DNA of 9,244 nt from the NCBI GenBank assembly GCA_937894165.1, contig CALCSX010000203.1:1-9244 (forward strand), read 5' to 3'. A program made the translations under genes and the position numbers. Each line of letters begins with the position of its first letter. The stretch's first letter is position 1. Shown piece by piece: positions 1 through 7,345 of this stretch. This DNA is from an uncultured Saprospiraceae bacterium (GTDB taxonomy: Bacteria > Bacteroidota > Bacteroidia > Chitinophagales > Saprospiraceae). The notes below the pieces were generated by a model. It was not told where the DNA came from. It did not search any database and saw nothing but the letters and a program-made list of their open reading frames with translations.

Positions 1-3000
1 CGAAGTTTAACGACTTCTTTGGGATTATGAAACGCTCTATGATTTCATTTGGTTCCTCCGTGTCTTCGATGTCTATTTCGTTGTCGTCGTCTTTGTCTTC
101 GAAGACTACCATAATGTTGCCGAGATGGTCTTTAATGTGAAACTGCACACGAGGCACTGCTAGCGTGTCTTCTCCGCCCGGCATCAGAACACGACCATCT
201 CCAAAGTTGAAGGAGTGAACAGCACCTCCGTCCGCCAACTCGAAGCCTTGGACGAGATACCTCGTCTTAGTTTCTGTGGTGGTGACTTCATCCTCAGTCA
301 CTTCTGTGTCAGTCATTATCTTGAACTTCTCACCGTTGATGGTATACCATATTCTTTCTTCACCGGTGGAAGTGGAGATGACCTTCGGAAGGTTGATGGG
401 GTTGTAGGAAAGGGCAGAGCCCATCATGCTCAGCGCATTCCCCTTGCCATCGTAACCTAGACTGTAATTCCCATATTTCACGCCTCTATCTAGCAGAATT
501 CCTTCTCCAACCATGTTCAACTGACTGGAATTAGCTCCATAGGTATAGGACAGATCATCAACATCATCGTATAACATCTCTTCAGTGATGGCGTCCTTCT
601 CCAAGAAGCCTCTTCGTTTGAGGGAAGTGATATTTCCCGCCGCGTCGTATTTGTATAAGGAGTTATAGTTATTCTCCTGCGTTTCTGATTCAAAGATCAT
701 AAAGTTCTTCACTGAATTGAGCCTGTGATCTGCATCGTAGCGATATTGGTTGCGTATAATCCCGAGGTTACAGCCATTACCCATGTCTATCTGACGGATG
801 TCCAGACCGTTGTATACTATTGTCTCAAAGAAGAGGTCGTCGCCTTCTTCTTCAGGATTGGGATCGGGATCTTGAGGGTCCGGATCAGGATCGATTGGAT
901 CTTCTGCCGGACAGCAGTTAAGTCGAGTCAAAGTATGAGAACAATGGATGGATCCCGGATATAATACGCTCAATAAGGTGATGGACTCAAAGTCTGTATC
1001 GAATATTTTGAGCAGATATTTCTTAGCTCCGTTTGGATCTAATACTACAGATCCACCGGGACCTGCGGTAGGAACATAATCTATCTCCAATACAACATTA
1101 CCTTCGAAGTTTAGAGAGTGAATAAAACTTTCCAATTGTGCATCGAAATCCGGGGAAGTCATATTGATGGAATTGGGTAAAATGTACTCCACACCATCTA
1201 TCTCGATTCTATCTATTTCATAACATGGGAAGGTTTGTGGACTTCCATCTACGGTTAGGTAATTCTGTGTCTGAAATTGTATCTCGAAAAAGCAGATCTC
1301 CTTGTCATAATGCTCAGGCACTTCACATTCCGTAGTGAATGGACTATTGATGGTAATTAATCTTCCTATGGCATCATAGCCGTAATCCACTGTCTGAAGG
1401 GGAGCGGAAATACCAAAAAGATCCTTAGAACTCACTCTGTCCTCTGAGTCGTATTTAACAGTGGTAAGTTTTCTATTAAAGGTTCCAGTCGAGAAAGTAA
1501 AATCAACCGGACGATTGATGACATCAAAGCTATTACTGATGGTATATGTCGTCCCATTAATTTCCTTGTTTAAATCTCTAAGAATACTTCCGGCAGTGTA
1601 AGTATTAGTATTTTTCACAACTATTCCTTCCGGGTAGGTAATGTTTTCTACTTCAACTCTTCCGAAATTATCGTAATCAAAAGAGCTGATTTTTTCAAGC
1701 GTATTATCAACAGGTCCGAAAAGGGTTTCAGTGATTCCATCTATTCTGTTGGTACCGGGATCATAGGTGATGGCATTCACTACTTCCGATGCCGAATACA
1801 AAGCCGCAGGATTCGTCACGAAATCAAGAGTGCCGTCCATGACAGGAGACAATCCTGCATCTGTCCAATAAGTATTGATTTCTCTAAAATAATCATCGCG
1901 CTCTTTTGAAAAATAATTACCGTTGCCATCATGGGTCATTAATGGCATTCTGTACTCATCGTAGAAATATTCCTCCGGAGCGGAATTAGGTGCCTTCTTT
2001 TGAGATAATAAACCTAGATTATTGTATGTATATAAATATTCTTCGGTAATGGGGTTGATTATCTTCATTATCCTTCCCTGATTGTCATATTGGAATTTTG
2101 TCACACCTCCCTCTCCTGAAATAGACCCCACCTTCCTCGATAAACCGTCCATGATATCAACATATTTATGTCCGTTAGGGTCAATGACTTCAATAGCCTG
2201 TTCAGCTCCGTCTATTTGTGAATATCCGGAACCTCCCACATACTTGTATTTTGTGAGATTACCCTCAGAATCCACCGTCTCTGCCAGCCTTTCAATAGGG
2301 CTAAACTGAAAAGTGTTCTCTACGGTTCCTCTACCCATCACAGATTGAGTCTTCAATCTGAACATATTGTCATATTCATTCTCTTCGAAGGTGGCAGCTA
2401 ATATAGTAGTTCTTCCGGTTTTTAACGTTTGACCTAATCCATTATACTCTATTCGGGTACGTTGAGTTCCGCCGCCACCGGGGAAGTTAGTCAATATTCG
2501 CTTAGTTGTCGGATTGAAAGTATATTGAAAATTATCTTCTTGTAAACCATTTTGCAATATGGCTTTTTTAACTCTTCCGAAACCATCGTATTCGTAGGTG
2601 TTAACGATCCCGTCAATGGAAGTTTGGGTAACTAATTGATTGAAATCATTATAAGCATAAGTTTCCACCATACTTTGAGTACCTTCTAATTTCTTTTCGA
2701 GTAATAAGTCATCTACATTTGACCATGTCAATTTAATGAAGCCCTTCTTAATAGTTTCCTCTAAATGTTCATTATCTATTGGCGTTAGTTTAATACTTTG
2801 GGGATTACCTCTTTCATTCCAATGCCAAAAAGTTATTAGAGGCACGAAATGTTCTCCGGCAAGTTGAAATTTCGTTTTTAACCGTAGCGCCCCAACTTGA
2901 TCTGCCGTTGTAAAAAAGGTATGTCTTGTAATATTTCCGCTAACTAAGGTTCCATTTAAATTCTCATCTGTCCTTACAGGAAAATTATAATACATATTCT

Positions 3001-6000
3001 TATAGACATTCATCATATTAGCCTCATCAAACTTTGCATCATTTAAATTAAAGGATTGATCAAAAGGATAATAATAAATTGATGAGCTAGTATTATTTGT
3101 CCCAAATGTTTTATCTGTTTTTGTTAAAAATTGTGTTTTTGGTCGATACAAATTAGATATTGAGTAAAAGTCTGTATGAATTGAAGCTTTCAATTCTTTA
3201 AATGTATTATTTGACGAGCTTTGAATAAAAGATGCATCATCAAAATACTCTCTACTCGTTGAAGAAACCATCAAATATTGTTCAGATGTATATTTTAGTT
3301 TGGAATATATTTGATGTTTATAAATATCCCTCTGTAAAAAATCTGAAACAGGTATTATAAAAATTTGAATCATTTTCAAGATAACATTAACCAGTTCATT
3401 ATTGTAAAAATTTAATTTAGACACAACTTCTCGCAAATCGTGCATATAATTATAAGGCGCGGGTTGATTGCGTTGAAAATAAGCTCGTTTTAAAGAAACT
3501 ATTTCAGGTGAAAAATTCCCCCCACAATCTTCAGGGTCATCGTCATATAATACGTGATCAAAAGGAGGTATGCTCGCTGTCGAATTAGGATCATCAAGAT
3601 CTGGAATTAGATTTGAATTATTTCTTCCAAATATTATTGTGTCTTGGGTGTCAGTCCTACAATAATATGCAGGAAAGGCTGTATAATTATTTATACTACT
3701 ACTTACAATAGCACCATTTTCATCATAGGATCTATTCTCCTTAACATTGCCTAGTCTCCAATCTTTTACAAAAGCCGGAGCAAATGGTTCGTAATCAGGT
3801 AAACTAATTAAATTGTCACGCGTATTAAAAATATAAAAAGGCTGAAGTCGCCATCTAATTCCTTCAATGTTAAATCTTATGGGTTCATTTCCTGAATCTA
3901 AGGGAGTGGAAAATATGGTATTAGTTCTTCCATTTCCTTCAATTAATTCTGTAACTTTTCCATATCCGACATAATTACTCTTATTCATTTGAAGTTCATT
4001 GTATGGGGTACTTGCAAGTAAAACATAAGTTTCCTCTTCAAACATGGTTTTGTTTAGACTATTCTGATAATTAATTACCGGAATGGATATCTGAGTCGGC
4101 ACTTCATATTTGTATTCTAATTTTTTACTCGAGCCAATCCCGGGATTTACAATCAATTCTTTAACTCTCAATCCTCCTCCTGTCGTTAGATTACCTGAAT
4201 TATCTTTTATGTCATTCAGATCATATTTAAATTGATAACTTAAACCAGATTTATAGGTGATACTCTGAAGTGCTCCGATTTGAGCAAATTGAATATCAGA
4301 ATTCAAATCTTTTATAGGTAAAAAGTTATTATCACTAGTTCTTAATCCAATATGTAGGTGTGCATTATTGTTAAAATCCTGCACTACAAAATTATCTTCA
4401 TAATCTAAATACTTGAATTGTGGTAAAGGTCCATTGCCCATTTTACCGTTAAATGAACCCCATAAATCTTGAGCATAAGAAAACTTCTTGGGTATGGAGC
4501 ATAGATCATTAAAGTATTCCAATTCAACTAAAAATTCATCGTCATCTTGTGTGTTTTGACTTATTTCCCTAATGGATTTCAAAAACACTCTTTTGTATTC
4601 GGATTTTCTCAATTCAGATTCCAATTCAATATTTAACATTCCATGATAGCTTTTTACCTGCAACAAGGAGGAACGTTCATTGAATTCAGTTAAATGTTCT
4701 CTATTTTTATATGCAGATTCAAAATTAATAAAAAAACTGATAGGAATAGCTAATCGTGGGGATCCAAGTATGATTGCAATATGGTTTAAATATGTGATTA
4801 ATAATCTTTTTTCTAATACGTCATGTAAAATAAATTTATTTTCACCCGGAACACTTACATTTATAGTAGAAACTTTCGAGCCTTCGCAGGTAATTTCCTC
4901 AAATTCGTATTCACAATTTTGGGTTTCCTCATAGTCGAATTCCCATTTTTTATAAAAAGAACTACTATTCCCTTGCTTTAATTCAATTGTTGATAGTAAT
5001 TTGTCATTGTATATTTCAGGATTATCTTCATTATAGGTAAAATCCATACTCGTTGTAATTCCTGTTCCTGATATAGATTTCAACCTTGATCTGGTAAAGA
5101 AATTTTGTGAAATGCTGTATGTAAGGGAATTTGAGCCATCTTGATATATTGAATTGTTTTTATCTAATCCACTCTTTAAAGCTGATTTGGCTCTTGTTTC
5201 AAAAGGAGTAATACTTCCCAATTTAAAATTGGGAAATTGTAAGAAAAAATTCTGACCTGAATAGTGTGTGAGTTCTCCTGTTTGCTCATAATTCAAATCT
5301 ACTGATAAGCCAGAAGGTCTTGATTCAACCTTCACTAAATGCCATTTTGAGATATGTTTAATCCCCTGCATTATCATATGATCATTCTCATAGGACTTTT
5401 TATAATTTTTATATCTTGGTAAGCAACCCATTAAAGTAGGATGATAGTAATCCGCTTCGTCTAAATCTGCTTCATGAAAATATTTATTTGTCAACGGGTT
5501 GCCATCTTCGGGGTAATAAGCAAATATATTAGGAAGTGAATATTGAGCAGTTCTAGATTCGTCCACTGCACCATAGCCAAAATAGTAAGTCATCCCATCC
5601 GGCATTAAAACCTTAAAACTAGTGATTTTTCCTTGAGACATTTGTTTTTCAATTATTAAATCGCCATGAGGGAAAGTAAAAATATCTCCATTCTGATCAA
5701 ACATAAATTTACCTGAATATCCTGGTAGATTAATGAAAAACTCATCAGGTTCCGTATCAATTTTTTGTGTTTTAAGGATCGGTTCTCGAAAGAGATTTAA
5801 TACACCTTGAACAAGATTAACAAATAAGGAAAATTCTGGATGTAGAAATACAAAATCATTAAAATCTTTACTTTTGTTTGCTTTATTAAGATATTGGGAT
5901 TTCTCCTGAACTGATGTAGAACTACTAAAAAAAGCATCTAATTCGATCTCATCTACTCCAAATCCTGACATTACTATAGGATCGTTTAGCGATAAATAAC

Positions 6001-7273
6001 CGGCAATCTCTTCTTCAAGGTTAACTCTACCCGGAGAAACAACCGAATTTACCTTTGCCACAAAAGAAAAAGTTAAATATACAGTAACAAAAGGTACTGG
6101 TAGTAAAATGGAAAAGGTAACCATAATTTCGTTTGGACGATGATATGTCCAAAAAAACATTTTAGCAGGTGCCCCAAATACTAAACCTAAACCACCGATA
6201 GTGAGACATGGTTTTATACTTTGAACAGGCGCCATTCCTGTCCCATAATTTGTTCCCACAAAATCATCAGGTGTTCCATTCACTTTCCTATTGATCGAAG
6301 CTCCATTCGACAAAGACCAATTCTGTCCTATAGATCCTCCAAAATTATCAACTTTTAATCCACTTCCATCATAAGAAAGCGATATAGGAATAGATATATC
6401 TTTATTTGTAAAATTTGCAATTTGTATACTGGCCTCCGCTAACCCATTATATTGATTAACACTTCCGCTTATTTGGTTAGATTCGAAAAAATTAGTGTTT
6501 AAAGGGTTTGGCGAATCTATAGCACCAGAAAGTATGTCACTCGCAAAAATATCAGTTTCTGGGTCCTGATCATTCCCTCCAAATGTCATATTGGGAGTGC
6601 CTCTGGTTCCTGTTTGTGGACAATCAGGTTTGTTTTGATTAGAGATTTGAAAATAATTCCTAACAAGGGCATCGATTGAAGTTTCTTCATCTTGAAGATA
6701 ATCTAATACAGTTTGCTCTTCTTCTGATATCTCTGGTCCAAATAGACCTGTTAATTCAAATACTAAATTAGGAATTAAACAATCGAGATTAACACATCCA
6801 AAAAAATCCTCCAGATCAACACTTTGATCGATTACATTTACTAATCCCACCATAACATCAGAACTTAATTCGACTCCATCTCCTTCCATTTCCTCATTTA
6901 GTTCATTAGTATGAAATATTATAGAACCCTTATCTACTGTTCCGTTAAAAAATGTATGATTGCTCGGTAAAATTCCACCTCCTGTTGTAATATCTTCAAT
7001 TGAAGTAAATTCTGGAAATTCGCAGTCAACACAGTTCGGACAATTTAAATCAAATCCATATGTAGCAATTGGAATTATTTCAGTGGAATTTCCATTTCTA
7101 TTTATTTCTAAACCTGGATATTCCACATCACATTCAGGATCTTCGGAACAAAAGATGTCCATACTCAAATCATTAAAATGAATTTGATTATTACAGTCTT
7201 CGGATTGCGCAACTAATAAATTGCTTAGAAAAAGAGCTATGAAAAAGGTAAAATAGGTAGTAAACTGCTTCAT
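1..7273 (-). CDS. Giant secreted RHS/YD-repeat protein, 3' end missing
   Basis: This frame opens at ATG 7273-7271 and runs 2,424 codons to the window edge without a stop. An in-frame TAA at 7300-7298 lies nine codons upstream, and no other ATG lies between, which fixes the start. Domains in order: signal peptide (1-23); variable Cys-containing N-terminus (24-265); Bacteroidota RHS N-terminal module (269-337, PISLSYDGSGLKV, GTPDD); hydrophobic insertion (338-505); EPDEFFINLPGYSGKFMFD (508-526); GGGLRVKEL (1032-1040); YD repeats from about 1536; a Cys-rich insertion (1983-2146); and the RHS core with DHLGN (2382-2386). Known RHS proteins form a YD-repeat shell, often around a C-terminal toxin. 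That tip, and any immunity gene, would lie beyond position 1. The protein is exported by Sec; a toxin, adhesin or glycan-binding role cannot be decided here. The YD part is richer in GC than the rest. The family call is secure; the function is not. Confidence 0.93.
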   Translation of the reverse strand, partial: MKQFTTYFTFFIALFLSNLLVAQSEDCNNQIHFNDLSMDIFCSEDPECDVEYPGLEINRNGNSTEIIPIATYGFDLNCPNCVDCEFPEFTSIEDITTGGGILPSNHTFFNGTVDKGSIIFHTNELNEEMEGDGVELSSDVMVGLVNVIDQSVDLEDFFGCVNLDCLIPNLVFELTGLFGPEISEEEQTVLDYLQDEETSIDALVRNYFQISNQNKPDCPQTGTRGTPNMTFGGNDQDPETDIFASDILSGAIDSPNPLNTNFFESNQISGSVNQYNGLAEASIQIANFTNKDISIPISLSYDGSGLKVDNFGGSIGQNWSLSNGASINRKVNGTPDDFVGTNYGTGMAPVQSIKPCLTIGGLGLVFGAPAKMFFWTYHRPNEIMVTFSILLPVPFVTVYLTFSFVAKVNSVVSPGRVNLEEEIAGYLSLNDPIVMSGFGVDEIELDAFFSSSTSVQEKSQYLNKANKSKDFNDFVFLHPEFSLFVNLVQGVLNLFREPILKTQKIDTEPDEFFINLPGYSGKFMFDQNGDIFTFPHGDLIIEKQMSQGKITSFKVLMPDGMTYYFGYGAVDESRTAQYSLPNIFAYYPEDGNPLTNKYFHEADLDEADYYHPTLMGCLPRYKNYKKSYENDHMIMQGIKHISKWHLVKVESRPSGLSVDLNYEQTGELTHYSGQNFFLQFPNFKLGSITPFETRAKSALKSGLDKNNSIYQDGSNSLTYSISQNFFTRSRLKSISGTGITTSMDFTYNEDNPEIYNDKLLSTIELKQGNSSSFYKKWEFDYEETQNCEYEFEEITCEGSKVSTINVSVPGENKFILHDVLEKRLLITYLNHIAIILGSPRLAIPISFFINFESAYKNREHLTEFNERSSLLQVKSYHGMLNIELESELRKSEYKRVFLKSIREISQNTQDDDEFLVELEYFNDLCSIPKKFSYAQDLWGSFNGKMGNGPLPQFKYLDYEDNFVVQDFNNNAHLHIGLRTSDNNFLPIKDLNSDIQFAQIGALQSITYKSGLSYQFKYDLNDIKDNSGNLTTGGGLRVKELIVNPGIGSSKKLEYKYEVPTQISIPVINYQNSLNKTMFEEETYVLLASTPYNELQMNKSNYVGYGKVTELIEGNGRTNTIFSTPLDSGNEPIRFNIEGIRWRLQPFYIFNTRDNLISLPDYEPFAPAFVKDWRLGNVKENRSYDENGAIVSSSINNYTAFPAYYCRTDTQDTIIFGRNNSNLIPDLDDPNSTASIPPFDHVLYDDDPEDCGGNFSPEIVSLKRAYFQRNQPAPYNYMHDLREVVSKLNFYNNELVNVILKMIQIFIIPVSDFLQRDIYKHQIYSKLKYTSEQYLMVSSTSREYFDDASFIQSSSNNTFKELKASIHTDFYSISNLYRPKTQFLTKTDKTFGTNNTSSSIYYYPFDQSFNLNDAKFDEANMMNVYKNMYYNFPVRTDENLNGTLVSGNITRHTFFTTADQVGALRLKTKFQLAGEHFVPLITFWHWNERGNPQSIKLTPIDNEHLEETIKKGFIKLTWSNVDDLLLEKKLEGTQSMVETYAYNDFNQLVTQTSIDGIVNTYEYDGFGRVKKAILQNGLQEDNFQYTFNPTTKRILTNFPGGGGTQRTRIEYNGLGQTLKTGRTTILAATFEENEYDNMFRLKTQSVMGRGTVENTFQFSPIERLAETVDSEGNLTKYKYVGGSGYSQIDGAEQAIEVIDPNGHKYVDIMDGLSRKVGSISGEGGVTKFQYDNQGRIMKIINPITEEYLYTYNNLGLLSQKKAPNSAPEEYFYDEYRMPLMTHDGNGNYFSKERDDYFREINTYWTDAGLSPVMDGTLDFVTNPAALYSASEVVNAITYDPGTNRIDGITETLFGPVDNTLEKISSFDYDNFGRVEVENITYPEGIVVKNTNTYTAGSILRDLNKEINGTTYTISNSFDVINRPVDFTFSTGTFNRKLTTVKYDSEDRVSSKDLFGISAPLQTVDYGYDAIGRLITINSPFTTECEVPEHYDKEICFFEIQFQTQNYLTVDGSPQTFPCYEIDRIEIDGVEYILPNSINMTSPDFDAQLESFIHSLNFEGNVVLEIDYVPTAGPGGSVVLDPNGAKKYLLKIFDTDFESITLLSVLYPGSIHCSHTLTRLNCCPAEDPIDPDPDPQDPDPNPEEEGDDLFFETIVYNGLDIRQIDMGNGCNLGIIRNQYRYDADHRLNSVKNFMIFESETQENNYNSLYKYDAAGNITSLKRRGFLEKDAITEEMLYDDVDDLSYTYGANSSQLNMVGEGILLDRGVKYGNYSLGYDGKGNALSMMGSALSYNPINLPKVISTSTGEERIWYTINGEKFKIMTDTEVTEDEVTTTETKTRYLVQGFELADGGAVHSFNFGDGRVLMPGGEDTLAVPRVQFHIKDHLGNIMVVFEDKDDDNEIDIEDTEEPNEIIERFIIPKKSLNF
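116..130 (-). other. RHS core motif DHLGN (residues 2382-2386)
   Basis: The context is VQFHIKDHLGNIMVVF, followed by EDKDDDNEID. This matches the DHLGNxRVxFxDxNGDG pattern of Bacteroidota RHS-associated core domains and places the window edge inside the core. The usual Arg after DHLGN is replaced (IM instead of VR). Confidence 0.85.
836..1327 (-). other. Six-cysteine insertion within the YD shell (residues 1983-2146)
   Basis: About 164 residues without YD motifs separate YGYDAIGRLITINSPF (ends 1979) from LFFETIVYNGLDIRQ and YRYDADHRLNSV. Cysteines lie at 1983, 1994, 2017, 2111, 2120 and 2121, enough for three disulfides in an exported protein. The stretch includes IDGVEYILPNSINMTS, DFDAQLESFIHSLNFEG, VVLDPNGAKKYLLKIF and ESITLLSVLYPGSIHCSH, which look like alternating beta strands. 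It ends with an Asp-Pro linker. In the Bacteroidota RHS proteins I recall, this junction is much shorter. I do not recognise the domain with certainty. Confidence 0.6.
854..901 (-). repeat. Asp-Pro-rich linker repeat in the RHS protein (residues 2125-2140)
   Basis: The coding repeat gives DPIDPDPDPQDPDPNP, followed by EEEGDD. On the plus strand it appears as repeated ggatc/gggatc words. Such an acidic, proline-rich string is probably an extended spacer that separates the Cys-rich insertion from the resuming YD shell. The low-complexity DNA could vary in copy number between strains. Confidence 0.85.
6050..6208 (-). other. Two hydrophobic segments inserted in the RHS protein (residues 356-408)
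   Basis: The segments are CLTIGGLGLVFGAPAKMFFW (356-375), a short charged turn TYHRPNE (376-382), and a longer stretch beginning IMVTFSILLPVPFVTVYLTF (383-402) and continuing SFVAKV. The spacing suits a hairpin of two membrane-crossing or buried strands. It lies between GTPDD (337) and EPDEFF (508), where related proteins as I recall them have a much shorter spacer. A membrane role is inference; the second segment contains two prolines and could be buried beta structure. Confidence 0.6.
6263..6469 (-). other. Bacteroidota-type RHS N-terminal module (residues 269-337)
   Basis: This stretch contains ISIPISLSYDGSGLKV, then GGSIGQNWSLSNGASINRKV, then NGTPDD. Bacteroidota RHS proteins carry a matching pattern of the form LSLPISLSYHASGIKV...GLGWSLNAGGVITR...GLPDD, related to the SpvB/TcdB-like beginning of toxin shells. 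I recall that pattern from knowledge of the family; no search was run. The module starts about 245 residues after the signal peptide, so the protein has a long extra N-terminus ahead of the usual family start. Confidence 0.8.
7022..7042 (-). other. CxxCxxC motif in the RHS N-terminus (residues 78-84)
   Basis: CPNCVDC follows C27, C42 and C48 and precedes C160, C165 and C218, so the first 220 residues of the mature protein hold nine cysteines. In an exported protein these may form disulfides; metal binding is the alternative. No domain is recognised. Confidence 0.6.
7205..7273 (-). other. Signal peptide of the RHS/YD protein
   Basis: Residues 1-23 read MKQFTTYFTFFIALFLSNLL then VAQ. There is a single Lys, then a hydrophobic core rich in Phe and Leu, then a short polar end. 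Cleavage is most likely after VAQ, before SEDC, a common ending in Bacteroidota. No Cys sits at the cleavage site (the first is C27), so this looks like signal peptidase I rather than a lipoprotein signal. Confidence 0.85.
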
Positions 7274-7298
7274 AAGAATTACTTTTTGTAAAACATAT

Positions 7299-7333
7299 TA
7301 ACAAAAATATAAATATATAACAAATTAACAAAT
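7299..7333. repeat. TAACAAAT short repeats in the promoter gap
   Basis: TAACAAAT occurs twice in tandem (7318-7325 and 7326-7333), with a near copy TAACAAAA at 7299-7306. Each copy supplies a TTTG on the minus strand, so the repeats underlie the candidate promoter boxes. They may be just AT-rich low complexity. Confidence 0.55.
7302..7332 (-). promoter_or_regulatory. Candidate Bacteroidota promoter for the RHS gene
   Basis: On the minus strand, TTTG (7332-7329) is followed after 19 bases by TATTTTTG (7309-7302). This fits the Bacteroidota sigma-ABfA pattern TTTG ... TAnnTTTG. The -7 element ends 28 bases before the ATG, leaving a short leader. No Shine-Dalgarno sequence is seen, which is usual in this phylum. 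The gap is very AT-rich, so a chance match is possible, and read-through from the upstream gene is not excluded. Confidence 0.5.
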
Positions 7334-7345
7334 TATTTGAGAAAT

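Larger units (their letters stand above)
1..2668 (-). other. YD-repeat region and start of RHS core (residues 1536-2424)
   Basis: YD-type motifs follow each other: YAYNDFNQLV, YEYDGFGRVKK, IEYNGLGQTLKT, FQYDNQGRIMKI, YTYNNLGLLSQK, FDYDNFGRVEVE, VKYDSEDRVSSK, YGYDAIGRLITI, YRYDADHRLNSV, YKYDAAGNITSL and LGYDGKGNALSM. The RHS-associated core begins near 2305 (ERIWYTINGEKFKI, TKTRYLVQGFELADGG) and reaches DHLGN. In known structures such repeats form a spiral beta-strand shell. The later core parts expected by family, such as a YYPFG-like motif and the DPxG cleavage motif before the toxin, are not inside the window. Confidence 0.9.

Noticed and set aside
1..34. Possible frameshift near the left edge, because RFIIPKKSLNF follows the core instead of an expected YYPFG-like motif
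   Set aside because: Both the main frame and the alternative (FHNPKEVVKLR) stay open to the edge and neither shows the motif. There is too little sequence to decide, so no pseudogene call is made.
215..964. Short plus-strand open frames at 215-460 and 725-964
   Set aside because: They lie antisense to the YD core, which has clear motifs on the minus strand. They have no recognisable product or start signals.
2082..2309. Plus-strand open frame of 75 codons
   Set aside because: It is antisense to YD-repeat coding sequence and is explained as a shadow frame.
4680..4934. Plus-strand open frame of 84 codons
   Set aside because: It is antisense to the uninterrupted minus-strand RHS frame and its protein looks random.
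6960..7181. Plus-strand open frame of 73 codons
   Set aside because: It is antisense to the N-terminus of the RHS protein, with no supporting features.
7274..7345. Terminator between the two genes
   Set aside because: No GC-containing stem is present in the gap. The sequence is AT-rich and fits a promoter better.
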